From 3107 sp965216225 (GTDB lineage: Bacteria > Pseudomonadota > Alphaproteobacteria > Rhodobacterales > Rhodobacteraceae), in assembly GCA_965216225.1 (NCBI GenBank), contig CBDCFF010000033.1, positions 1 through 64,000 on the forward strand: DNA of 64,000 nt. Reading direction: 5' to 3'. A model generated the notes under the pieces. It had not been told where the DNA came from and did not search any database. It was given only the letters and a program-made list of their open reading frames with translations. The translations under genes were made by a program, and so were the position numbers. Numbering within the stretch: the first letter of the stretch is position 1; each line of letters begins with the position of its first letter. This document shows positions 44,495 through 53,367 of the stretch, piece after piece.

Positions 44495-45338
44495 GCTCAG
44501 GACCCATTGACTTTGTTTTGAACGTGTGAATCAGTGTTCTGCAAAACGGAGTAGTGACATGAGCGAGCCTTTCTGGCTGACGGAGGCACAAACAGCGCGC
44601 CTTGAGCCCTTCTTTCCCAAGCCCCATGGCAAGCCCAGGGTCGATGACCGTCGTGTGTTGAGTGGTATTATTTTCATTATTCGCAACGGTCTACGCTGGC
44701 GCGATGCGCCTGTCGAATACGGCCCTCACAAAACGCTCTATAATCGGTTTGTGCGCTGGTCCCGCAAAGGTATTTTCGAACGAATTTTCGAAGAATTGGC
44801 CAACCCCTCTGGCCCGGACGCCGACACCCTCATGATTGACGCAACCCATCTCAAAGCACATCGCACGGCGTCCAGTCTCAAAAAGGGGGCCTCCGATCAG
44901 CGGGTGGGCCGCGCCTGATCGGGCGTACAAAGGGAGGGCTGAATACGAAATTGCATGTCGTTGGAGACGGTGCGGGTCGCCTTGTCAGGCTGCATCTGAC
45001 GGCGGGTCAGCGTAGCGACTTCAAGGGCGCGGATGTTTTGCTGCCCAACCTGCCTGCGGCCAGGGTTCTGATCGCGGATCGGGGCTACGACAGCGCAAAG
45101 GTTCGAAAAATCATTGAAGATCAGAAGATTGAGGTTTGCATCCCTTCAAGGAAAAACCGCAACAAAACCATCCCCCACTGCGCCGAAACGTACAAGAGGC
45201 GGCACAAGGTCGAAAACCTGTTCGCAAAACTCAAGGATTGGAGGCGCATCGCGATGCGCTATGACCGATGCGCACACGTATTCAAATCCGCCATATACAT
45301 CGCTGCAACCGTCATATTCTGGCTATGAGGACTGAGCC
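44495..45338 (+). mobile_element. IS5-family element IS427-B
   Basis: The ends are GGCTCAGGACCC and, read inward, GGCTCAGTCCTCAT. The left flank is CTA (44492-44494) and the right flank TGG. The copy lies inverted relative to IS427-A and carries a 12-bp longer region at the frameshift window. Confidence 0.85.
44559..45328 (+). CDS. IS427-B transposase, two frames joined by -1 frameshift
   Basis: Frame A (44559-44918) gives the N-terminal domain and first Asp region (DADTLMIDATHLKAHRTASSLKKG). At CTCAAAAAGGGGGCC a -1 slip continues into frame B with PRLIGRTKGGLNTKLHVVGDGAG, RVLIADRGYDSAKV (second Asp) and KRRHKVENLFAKLKDWRRIAMR (Glu). Without the slip frame A ends at RVGRA-stop (44918). Such an A/G slippery run is the known expression mode in the IS427 group. 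Unlike IS427-A, no premature stop is present. Confidence 0.85.
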
Positions 45339-45340
45339 TG

Positions 45341-46504
45341 GTCACCTGCATCTAAAGTTCGGCACATGAGTTTTGTTGGGCGCGTTGGCAGAACCGCTTG
45401 ACGGAGGCGAGGATATGGTCGGCGGGTTTGACCCATTTGCAGGGTTTGGGGTTTTCGTTATGGGCCTCGATAAATGCAGCGATATCGGCTTCCAGTTCCG
45501 CCGTTGAACGATGGACGCCGCGCTGCAGTTGCTTGCGCGTCAGTTCAGCAAACCAACGCTCCACCTGATTGATCCAACCAGCCGGGGGCGGTGTGAAGTG
45601 GACATGCCAATGCGGGCGGCGTGCCAGCCAGGCCTTGATCTTCGGGGTTTTGTGGGTGGCGTAATTGTCCATGACGATATGCACCTCCGGCCCGTCCGGC
45701 ATCTGCCGGTCGATCTGTTTGAGGAAGTCGAGGAACTCGGTGGCGCGGTGCCGCTTGTAGCATTTGCCGATCACGGCGCCGGTGGCGATATCCAGTGCTG
45801 CAAAAAGCGACGTCGTGCCGTGTCGGATGTAGGTGTGGGTGCGCCGCTCGGCCACGCCGGGCGCCATTGGCAGCACAGGCGGTTCGCGATCCAGCGCCTG
45901 GATTTGCGATTTCTCGTCAACACACAACACGATAGCCCTGTTCGGCGGTGACAGGTACAGCCCGACGATATCGTGCACCTTGTCCACGAACAGCGGGTCG
46001 GTTGAGAGCTTGAATGTCTCGCTTCGGTGCGGTTGCAGGCCGAACCCGTTCCAAATCCGCCGGATGGTGGTGTGCGACAGTCCCGTCGCGGCTGCCATGC
46101 TTCGGAGCGACCAATGGGGCGCATCCCTCGGGGGCGTGTTCAGCGTGCGCTCAATCACCGCAGTCACCTGATCGTCCGACACGGTGCGCGGGCGACCGGA
46201 GCGGTATTCGTCGGTGAGACCTTCAATCCGGCAGCGCACAAAACGTCTGCGCCATTTGCCGACTGTGTGTTCATGCACCCCAAGCCGGGCCGCCACTTCC
46301 TTGCTCGCCAATCCATCGGCGCACAGCAGGATCATCCGGCATCGGTCCGACAGCGAACGTGCCGCTTTGTGACGCCGAACCTGACCCTCGAGAAAACGGC
46401 GCTCATCTTCGCTCAAAACCACTGCATCCGCCAAACGTCCCACCATCGCAACATCCTCCTCAATTCCCGCTCAGTCAATGATACAAAGTACAATTCCGGG
46501 TGAC
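45341..46504 (-). mobile_element. IS630-family element IS630-C
   Basis: This third 1164-bp copy has TA on the right (46505-46506) and TG on the left, where IS427-B abuts. The sequence has a few substitutions relative to IS630-A and IS630-B. Confidence 0.9.
45352..46446 (-). CDS. IS630-C transposase
   Basis: This 364-aa DDE transposase is the same as IS630-A apart from a handful of changes (for example CYKRHRATEFLDF for CCKRRRATGFLDF, TPPRDAPHW for TTPRDATHW, and RKQLQRG). All catalytic and helix-turn-helix residues are kept, so the protein is probably functional. Confidence 0.92.
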   Translation of the reverse strand: MVGRLADAVVLSEDERRFLEGQVRRHKAARSLSDRCRMILLCADGLASKEVAARLGVHEHTVGKWRRRFVRCRIEGLTDEYRSGRPRTVSDDQVTAVIERTLNTPPRDAPHWSLRSMAAATGLSHTTIRRIWNGFGLQPHRSETFKLSTDPLFVDKVHDIVGLYLSPPNRAIVLCVDEKSQIQALDREPPVLPMAPGVAERRTHTYIRHGTTSLFAALDIATGAVIGKCYKRHRATEFLDFLKQIDRQMPDGPEVHIVMDNYATHKTPKIKAWLARRPHWHVHFTPPPAGWINQVERWFAELTRKQLQRGVHRSTAELEADIAAFIEAHNENPKPCKWVKPADHILASVKRFCQRAQQNSCAEL

Positions 46505-46623
46505 TAGGGCCTGTTGAGATTCAGGGTTTTCATTTTCGCTGACATCTGATTCATTCTTTCCAAAAGGGAGAATGAAAGTGACCGTTCGGTGAAGGAGCCC
46601 TGGCGTACTGCCGGTCGTCCCGG

Positions 46624-48141
46624 TTACGCTGCTGAGGCAGCGTAACGCCAGGGCATCAACTCGTCCAGCCGAGTGATCTTGTGATCCGCGATGCGGGCGA
46701 GGACCCATGTGAGCCAGGCTTGTGGATCGACTTTATCAAGCTTTGCCGTTTCGATCAGGGTGTAGGCGATGGCCATGGCTTTGCCACCGCCCTCGGAACC
46801 GGCGAACATCCAATTTTTGCGACCTGTGGCGACAGGTTTTATGGCGCGTTCGGCGATGTTGTTGTCCGCTTCCAGAAAGCCATGGTTCAAATAACCGCGT
46901 GCCTTTGGCAAACGACCAAGGGCATAACGGATCGCTTGGGCCAGAGGCGACTTGCCAGATATATTTGGCAACTGCGCGTGTAACCAGGTCTCAAGTTCAT
47001 CGAAGATCGGTTTTGCCTTTTCCTGACGGATGGCAACGCGCTCTTCAGACGGTTTGCCACGCGCCTCTTTCTCGACGGCATGGAGTTCCGCGGTCCGGCG
47101 GAGGGCTTCTTCGGCAATCGATGAGCCTTGCGCGGCAAAGATGTCTACAAACTTGCGTCTGACGTGCGCCAAACAAGCCATCTCCTGGGCCTTGTCCTCA
47201 CCGAATACCCCGTTGAAGCCGGAATACCCGTCCGCATGGACCCAGCCTTTGTAGCCGGAGAGATGTGAGACGGGATGTTCGCCCTTGCGATCAATCGTGA
47301 ACTGATACCACGCGCAGGGCGGTGATGATCCAGACCATGGTCGTTCATCGCGAACACAGGTCCAGACACGGGCGGTCCTGGTCTTCTTGTTGCCGGGGGC
47401 CTGCATTTTAACAGGCGTATCATCAGCGAAGGTGGCCGCGCCTCGGCGGACCATTCGGCCAATGGTGTCAGCCAGAGGTTCCAGAAGCGCGGTGGAGCCG
47501 CCAACCCAATTGGTCAGAGTTGATCGATTAAGATCAACGCCTTCACGGGCGTATATTTGCGACTGACGGTAGAGCGGCAGGTGGTCCGCGTATTTGCTGA
47601 CCAACACGTGCGCCAGCAGCCCCGGTCCCGGGCGGCCACGTTCGATCGGGCGCGATGGCAGCGGCGATTGGACAATGGCCTCGCAACAGGAACAGGCCAT
47701 ACGCGGACGCACGATCCGGTTCACGACAAAACGCCCCGGTTTGTATTCCAACTCCTCGGTCACGTCCTCACCGAGCCTCTTCAACGCCCCACCGCAACGT
47801 CGGCAGTCCTCGCCCGGCGACAAGACCTCTTCGTGCCGGTCCGGATGATCGGGCAAGGGCTTGCGGCTGTGCCGGCGGGCCGGTTTGTCCGTTTCAGGCG
47901 TTGGAGCAGGCGCCGCCTGTTCTCCAGCGGCTTCGGCAATCGCCTCATCTTCCCGGAAGACCGGATTGAGCTGGTAGAGGCTTTCTGATTTCGATCCAAA
48001 CCGGTGCCGGTCATGCCCCGCCAGTTGGTGTTGGAGTTGTTCCACCTTCAGGGTCAGCGCCTTGACTTCATCGGCCAGAAGCCGGTTCACTGCCCGCAGT
48101 TCCGCAGGATCATCCGGGGCTATGTCGAGGTCCTTCAGCAT
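46624..48141 (-). CDS. tnpC: IS66-C TnpC transposase
   Basis: This 505-aa transposase is near identical to IS66-B TnpC, with small differences (LHAVEKEA for LYAVEKEA, DLNRSTL for DLDRSTL, LNPVFRED for LNLVFQED). All zinc-finger cysteines and the DDE residues are present. Confidence 0.92.
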   Translation of the reverse strand: MLKDLDIAPDDPAELRAVNRLLADEVKALTLKVEQLQHQLAGHDRHRFGSKSESLYQLNPVFREDEAIAEAAGEQAAPAPTPETDKPARRHSRKPLPDHPDRHEEVLSPGEDCRRCGGALKRLGEDVTEELEYKPGRFVVNRIVRPRMACSCCEAIVQSPLPSRPIERGRPGPGLLAHVLVSKYADHLPLYRQSQIYAREGVDLNRSTLTNWVGGSTALLEPLADTIGRMVRRGAATFADDTPVKMQAPGNKKTRTARVWTCVRDERPWSGSSPPCAWYQFTIDRKGEHPVSHLSGYKGWVHADGYSGFNGVFGEDKAQEMACLAHVRRKFVDIFAAQGSSIAEEALRRTAELHAVEKEARGKPSEERVAIRQEKAKPIFDELETWLHAQLPNISGKSPLAQAIRYALGRLPKARGYLNHGFLEADNNIAERAIKPVATGRKNWMFAGSEGGGKAMAIAYTLIETAKLDKVDPQAWLTWVLARIADHKITRLDELMPWRYAASAA

Positions 48142-48559
48142 CGCCGATCCTATACCGGATCAGCATTCCGGGGTGAACCCCGAAAGCGCGCAAAGCCTCG
48201 TATTTATTGACCTGTCCTACGCTCAACGGTCTCCAGGTTTTACGGGGCATCCGCCAGTCAATCCCCTCCAACAGCATTGAGAGCTGCGCGGGTGTGACGC
48301 TGATCCTGCCGTCCTTTGCAGCGGGCCAGACAAACCGCCCTTTCTCCAACCGCTTCGAAAACAGGCACGCGCCCTGGCAATCCCACCAGATGATCTTCAA
48401 CAGATCGCCGCGCCGACCCCGGAACACGAACAGGTGGCCGGAATACGGGTCTTCGGCCAAAACCTTCTCGGCCTGGGCCGCCAGCGTATTGAACCCTCGC
48501 CGCATGTCCGTGACACCCGCCGACAGCCACACCCGCGTGTTGCCCGGCACCGGGATCAA
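48110..48559 (-). CDS. tnpB: IS66-C TnpB with read-through C-terminus
   Basis: This 149-aa form is as in IS66-B: the TAG of IS66-A is CAG, and the frame overlaps tnpC. Substitutions are PGNTRVW and KDGRISV. The start is a TTG coupled to the tnpA stop. Confidence 0.85.
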   Translation of the reverse strand: MIPVPGNTRVWLSAGVTDMRRGFNTLAAQAEKVLAEDPYSGHLFVFRGRRGDLLKIIWWDCQGACLFSKRLEKGRFVWPAAKDGRISVTPAQLSMLLEGIDWRMPRKTWRPLSVGQVNKYEALRAFGVHPGMLIRYRIGDAEGPRHSPG

Positions 48560-48733
48560 GACATCAGCCCCTTCAGCAGCCGCGCCGGCACATCAGGATC
48601 GAACCCACCCCCGGCGCTGATCCGGTGACCGCCAGCCAACTCAATCTCGATACGGCCACCGAAGGCGACGGGACCGGATGGCTGCGCCGGGACCGGATGT
48701 GAAGCAGCCGGAGAAATCTCAACCGGCAGAAAC
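48556..48733 (-). pseudogene. tnpA: IS66-C tnpA, C-terminal part
   Basis: The minus strand reads FLPVEISPAASHPVPAQPSGPVAFGGRIEIELAGGHRISAGGGFDPDVPARLLKGLMS-stop. It is separated from the N-terminal part (51378-51580) by IS21-B. The two 11-bp repeats are still present here. Confidence 0.9.
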
Positions 48734-48917
48734 TGCTGCGCGACAAACAAGGTGAGAATCCAGCGTCAATCAGGATGAGAACGCGTGTGCGGGGGCTCGC
48801 AGGGAGGGCGTAGCCCGACTGGGGAGGCCCCGCACACGCGTTTTGCCCTTTTGGGGCGGGCCTGACGGTTGTGGCCGGCTCGGATAAGGAATGATTTTCT
48901 GTGCAAGGGGATCGTTC

Positions 48918-50438
48918 ATGCCGGGCTGTCATGTCACTGACCAACAAATGAGGCTCTTCATGACGCTCAGATCGACCCATTCCGTTGCCGTTGCCGCTGC
49001 CAAGGCGGGGATCAGCCAGGCAACGGGCTATCGGCTGCAAGCTGACCCAATTTTACCATCACGGAAGAAGGCCCCTCGCGGCCGGCGGCGTCCGGACCCG
49101 CTGGCGGACATTTTTGATGCGGAGGTCGTGCCGCTTCTGCGGTCCTCACCGGGGATCCGACCTGTGGCGGTTTACGAGGAGCTTCTGCGTCGGCATTCTG
49201 ATCTGGGTACGGGCATCCGACGGACTCCGGAGCGACGGATACGCGCCTGGAATGCGGAACACGGCCCTGAACAGGACGTCATTTTCCGGCAGACCCACAC
49301 ACCGGGCAAAATGGGCCTGTCGGATTTCACCGCCATGGGCAAGTTGGGTGTGACCATTGCCGGTGAGGCACTGGGCCATCGACTGTATCACTTCCGGCTT
49401 GCCTATAGCGGGTTTCAGCACGCCCACGTCGTGCTGGGCGGCGAAAGCTATGTGGCGCTGGCTGAGGGATTGCAGAACGCCCTCTGGACGCTCGGCGGCG
49501 TGCCACACAATCATGGAACTGACAGCCTGTCGGCGGCCTTCAAGAACCTGGATAAGTCATCCCGGGCCGATCTAACCGACCGCTTCGACGCCCTGTGCAA
49601 CCATTATGGAATGACGCCGACGCGCAACAACAAGGGCGTCGCACACGAGAACGGTTCCATCGAGAGCCCCAATGGGCATCTGAAGCGCACCATTGAGGAC
49701 GCGCTGGTCATGCGTGGGTCGCGCGACTTCGAAAGCTTGCAAGATTATCGTCGCTTCATCGACGAGATCGTGGGCCGGATCAACGCCCGCAATGCCAAGC
49801 GTATCGATGCGGAACGTGCGAGCCTCAGACCTTTGCCGACGCGGCGGACCACGGATTACGAGGAGATCACGTTGCGCGTCACTTCCTCCGGGGGCTTCAC
49901 CTTGCGCAAGGTGTTCTACACCGTGCCATCCCGGTTGATCGGGCATCAGCTGCGGGTTCGGCTCTACGATGATCGGTTGGAGCTGTTCCTGGGAAGCTCT
50001 GCCCTGCTAACGCTGACACGCGGACGAGCCTCGAGCACCGGGAGCCATGGGCACGTGGTCAATTACCACCACGTCATCCACTCCTTGCGCAAAAAGCCCA
50101 TGGCGCTGATGGGGCTGGTCTATCGGGATCAGCTATTCCCGCGCCGGGCGTTCCGTAACATGTTCGCATTCCTGCTGGAGCAGACCAGTGAGAAGGCGGC
50201 GTGTCGCATGGTTGTCGATCTTCTGGCGCTGGCACACGAGCGGGGCTGCGAGGCTGAATTGGCAGCGCAGCTTGAGGAGGACCTTCGCCAGAAGCGCCCG
50301 CCTGACATGGCGGCCCTACGCGCAGTGTTTAGCCCATCACAAGACGCACTCCCCCAAGTCGCGGTGCAACTGGCCGACCTGTCATCTTACGACCAGTTGG
50401 TCGGCGGTACGCCATCCGCTCAGGAGGTGACAGCATGA
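48918..50438 (+). CDS. istA: IS21-B IstA transposase
   Basis: This 506-aa DDE transposase is identical to IS21-A IstA except for Arg in place of Gln (LPSRKK). The helix-turn-helix and the Asp, Asp, Glu core residues are intact. It overlaps istB by ATGA. Confidence 0.92.
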   Translation: MPGCHVTDQQMRLFMTLRSTHSVAVAAAKAGISQATGYRLQADPILPSRKKAPRGRRRPDPLADIFDAEVVPLLRSSPGIRPVAVYEELLRRHSDLGTGIRRTPERRIRAWNAEHGPEQDVIFRQTHTPGKMGLSDFTAMGKLGVTIAGEALGHRLYHFRLAYSGFQHAHVVLGGESYVALAEGLQNALWTLGGVPHNHGTDSLSAAFKNLDKSSRADLTDRFDALCNHYGMTPTRNNKGVAHENGSIESPNGHLKRTIEDALVMRGSRDFESLQDYRRFIDEIVGRINARNAKRIDAERASLRPLPTRRTTDYEEITLRVTSSGGFTLRKVFYTVPSRLIGHQLRVRLYDDRLELFLGSSALLTLTRGRASSTGSHGHVVNYHHVIHSLRKKPMALMGLVYRDQLFPRRAFRNMFAFLLEQTSEKAACRMVVDLLALAHERGCEAELAAQLEEDLRQKRPPDMAALRAVFSPSQDALPQVAVQLADLSSYDQLVGGTPSAQEVTA

Positions 50439-51244
50439 CATCGCCCCAGACCGATACCGCCCGCCTAACCTTGGCTCTGACCGAATTGCGCTTGCCAGCC
50501 ATCAAGGCGCTATGGCCGCGCTTTGCGGAACAAGCCGACAAGGAAGGCTGGCCCGCCGCTCGGATGCTCAGCACCCTGGTGGAGCATGAACTGGCTGAAC
50601 GAGATCGCCGTCGTATCGAGCGACATCTCGCACAGGCACGCCTGTTGCCCGGAAAAACGATCGACACCTTCGACTTCACAGCCGTCCCCATGCTGTCCAA
50701 GGCCCATGTCAGTGCGATCACCGCTGGCGACAGCTGGATCGGAAAGGGCGGCAACATCCTGCTGTTTGGGCCGCCAGGTGTGGGCAAATCACATCTCGGC
50801 TCAGCCATCGGGCTCGCCCTTGTCGAGCAAGGCTACCGCGTCCTATTCAGCCGCACCACCGATCTGGTCCAGAAACTCCAACAGGCCCGCCGCGATCTCG
50901 TCCTCGAAAGTGCCATTGCAAAGCTCGACAAATTCCATCTGCTGATCCTCGATGACATCACCTACGTCACCAAGGATCAGGCTGAAACCAGTGTGCTCTT
51001 CGAACTCATCAGCGCGAGATATGAACGCCGCTCAATGTTGATCACGGCCAACCAGCCCTTCGGGGAGTGGAATGCGATTTTTCCAGACCCGGCCATGACA
51101 TTGGCCGCCGTCGACAGGCTCGTGCACCACGCAACCATCTTCGAGATGAATGTCGAAAGCTACCGGCGAAGAGCAGCACAAAAGGCAAAGGGGCCGGGAA
51201 GGCCTGCACAAAAAGCCACACCGGAAAACACCAAAGCTGATTGA
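50435..51244 (+). CDS. istB: IS21-B IstB ATPase
   Basis: This 269-aa AAA+ helper of transposition has Walker A GPPGVGKSH and Walker B LLILDD. The amino-acid sequence is the same as in IS21-A. It is coupled to istA by overlapping stop and start codons. Confidence 0.95.
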   Translation: MTSPQTDTARLTLALTELRLPAIKALWPRFAEQADKEGWPAARMLSTLVEHELAERDRRRIERHLAQARLLPGKTIDTFDFTAVPMLSKAHVSAITAGDSWIGKGGNILLFGPPGVGKSHLGSAIGLALVEQGYRVLFSRTTDLVQKLQQARRDLVLESAIAKLDKFHLLILDDITYVTKDQAETSVLFELISARYERRSMLITANQPFGEWNAIFPDPAMTLAAVDRLVHHATIFEMNVESYRRRAAQKAKGPGRPAQKATPENTKAD

Positions 51245-51377
51245 CGCTCCGCGACAATCAAAAAACAAACCCCTTGATCGCGGCACAAAAGCCCGGCATC
51301 GTCCCAAACGTCGCGACCAAGGATTCTCATCCTGATTGACGCGCACTTCTCATCTTGATTGTCGCGCTACAAGAAAC

Positions 51378-51580
51378 ACAGATCCAGCTACGACCTCGGT
51401 GAAATCTGGCGCAAAACGCGGGTCCTTCAGCCATTTGAAGATCAGATTGGCGTTCATCGCGTAGCGCCGCGCAACCTGAGCCACAGAAACACCCGGCGCG
51501 GCAGTCTGCAGGCAGATCGAACGCTTCTCGTCGTCCCACCAAATTCGCTTCTTGCGACTGCCAGCCATAGAGTGCCTCAT
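51378..51580 (-). pseudogene. tnpA: IS66-C tnpA, N-terminal part
   Basis: The minus strand starts at MRHSMAGSRKKRIWWDDEKRSICLQ and runs to TEVVAGSVF, where IS21-B interrupts. One difference from the other copies is seen near the break (CGCCAGATTT for CGCCGGATTT), which keeps the helix-turn-helix intact. Confidence 0.9.
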
Positions 51581-51660
51581 GGTGTCCACTATCGATGGTG
51601 GACACTATCGGCTCCTCCGCCCCAGCGTTAGGTCGGCTTCAACGGACGCTCACGAATGAA

Positions 51661-52430
51661 ATGTTGAGCGAGCGTTTTGTTATCAATGACGCGCAATGGG
51701 CTTTGATGGAACCGCATTGTTTTGGCAAGAAACGCGATCCCGGTCGCACTGGCGGTGACAGCCGTCTTTTTCTGGCAAGCCGTATTGTGGATTGCTCGAA
51801 CCGGGGCGCCCTGGCGTGATCTTCCGTCCGGCTTTGGCAATTGGAACACCGTTTACAAACGTTTCCGCCATTGGGTAAAAGCCGATGTTTTCAAACGGAT
51901 ATTTGACGCTGTCTCAAATGACCCTGACATGGAATATGTCATGATTGACGGCACAATCGTGAAGGTCCACCGCCACGGGCAGGGCGCAAAAGGGGGGCTC
52001 AAAGCCAGGCTACAGGGCGCTCTCACAGTACTCTTTTTCTGGAATTACCACCAGAATCCTGGCTCTGACAGATGCGCTTGGCAATCTTGTCTCCTTCCGC
52101 CTGATGCCTGGGCAAGCCCACGATTTGAGCGAAACATCCGAGTTGATCGAGGGTGTTTCGTGCGAGATGCTCCTCGCGGATCGGGCGTTTGATGCCGACT
52201 GGTTGCGCGAAAATCTGGACAAGTCGGGGATTGTGCCAGTCATTCCGCCCGGATCGAACCGGAAGTTTCCGCCGGAATTTGACAAACACTGCTACAAATG
52301 GCGACACCTGATCGAAAATTACTTCCAGAAACTCAAGGAATTCAAGCGTATTGCGTTGCGGGCCTGCAAAACAGATCAGAGCTTCTCCTCCATGATCTAT
52401 CTGGCCGCGGCTATCATCAATTCACGATGA
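51661..52430 (+). pseudogene. IS5-D transposase, frameshifted
   Basis: The ATG at 51661 begins MLSERFVINDAQWALMEPHCFGKKRDPGRTGGDSRLF. A 1-nt indel near 51775 moves the frame to VLWIARTGAPWRDLPSGFGNWNTVYKRFRHW and MEYVMIDGTIVKVHRHGQGAKGG. In the slippage region about 17 extra bases separate the GRS block from ITTRILALTDALGNLVSFRLMPGQAHDL, so the normal -1 slip no longer works. The C-terminus (LLADRAFDADWL, HLIENYFQKLKEFKRIALR) is complete. Before IS66-C inserted, the start codon followed GGGAG. Confidence 0.85.
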
Positions 52431-52567
52431 ATCTCAACAGGCCCTGGTCAGTTTTCGTGCGGCCTATCGCAGGACCGGCCTGCGGTTTGTGCGCGGGCGC
52501 GCTGTTCTGTCCGGAATTTGCGGCTATACTCCGCTGAAACATGTCCGTTCAGGTGAGCCATTGAGCC

Positions 52568-53323
52568 ATGTCGCGCCCCGTCGTCGGTATCATTTCAAAT
52601 TCGTATGTCATGGGCGACAATTACCCGACCCATGCGGGCGGGACGATGAATTCCGACGCCATCGCAAATGTCGCGGAGTGTCTGCCGCTGCTCATTCCCG
52701 CGGACCCCCGTCTGGTGACGGTGCCGGAGTTGCTGGAACGCTTCGACGGTTTCCTGCTGACCGGCGGGCGGCCCAATGTGCATCCGGCGGAATACGGCGA
52801 AGACCCGACCGATGCGCATGGCGAATTCGACCGCAACCGGGATGCAGTCACCCTGCCGCTGGTGCGGGCCTGCGTCGCGCGGGGGCAGCCGGTGCTGGGC
52901 ATCTGCCGGGGGTTTCAGGAAATCAACGTCGCCATGGGCGGCACGCTCTACCCGGAAATCCGGGATATTCCGGGGCGCATGAACCACCGGATGCCCCCGA
53001 ATGGCAGTCTGGAGGAAAAATTCGCGCTGCGCCACAAGGTGCGTTTCGGCAAGGGCGGGGTCTTTCACGAATTGACAGGGGCAGATGAGGTTCTGACCAA
53101 CACGCTGCACGGGCAGGGGATCAAGACATCGGGTTCCCGCATCGTCATTGATGGCCGCGCCGAAGATGGCACGCCCGAGGCAATCCATGTCAGGGATGCG
53201 CCGGGTTTCCTGCTCTCGGTGCAGTGGCATCCGGAATGGAATGCAGCGCATGATCCGGTGTCGCGCCCGTTATTCGAAGCGTTCGGGCGGGCCGTTCGGG
53301 AATGGAGCGCCGGGCCGCGATAG
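52568..53323 (+). CDS. Class I glutamine amidotransferase-like (gamma-glutamyl-GABA hydrolase family)
   Basis: This 251-aa peptidase C26-type protein resembles PuuD, which releases GABA from gamma-glutamyl-GABA. The nucleophile elbow is LGICRGFQEIN with the catalytic Cys, and QWHPEWN supplies the His and Glu. FLLTGGRPNVHPAEYGED is the usual N-terminal block. The length is normal. No other putrescine-degradation gene is next to it; IS5-D lies upstream and IS256-B copy 3 45 bp downstream. Confidence 0.88.
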   Translation: MSRPVVGIISNSYVMGDNYPTHAGGTMNSDAIANVAECLPLLIPADPRLVTVPELLERFDGFLLTGGRPNVHPAEYGEDPTDAHGEFDRNRDAVTLPLVRACVARGQPVLGICRGFQEINVAMGGTLYPEIRDIPGRMNHRMPPNGSLEEKFALRHKVRFGKGGVFHELTGADEVLTNTLHGQGIKTSGSRIVIDGRAEDGTPEAIHVRDAPGFLLSVQWHPEWNAAHDPVSRPLFEAFGRAVREWSAGPR

Positions 53324-53367
53324 CCGGATGGCCGGATCGCTGACCGAATCGCCCGGCAACAACTGCC

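Larger units (their letters stand above)
48734..51371 (+). mobile_element. IS21-family element IS21-B
   Basis: This 2638-bp element matches IS21-A at almost every base; I noticed only one coding difference. A 6-bp duplication AGAAAC flanks it (48728-48733 and 51372-51377). Intact IS66-B reads straight through this point. The leader hairpin recurs at 48780-48842. Confidence 0.95.
46578..51653 (-). mobile_element. IS66-family element IS66-C, split by IS21-B
   Basis: Both IS66 ends are present, with a perfect 8-bp GAATGAAA duplication (46570-46577 and 51654-51661). Its native length, without the 2638-bp IS21-B and its 6-bp duplication, is 2432 bp, equal to IS66-B. IS21-B lies in tnpA. Confidence 0.95.
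46507..52444 (+). mobile_element. IS5-family element IS5-D, split by IS66-C
   Basis: The ends are GGGCCTGTTGAGATTC and, read inward, GGGCCTGTTGAGATTC from 52444. Its own sequence is 46507-46577 plus 51662-52444 (854 bp). IS66-C, which itself holds IS21-B, lies at the start codon region with GAATGAAA on both sides. It is related to but distinct from IS5-C. Confidence 0.88.
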
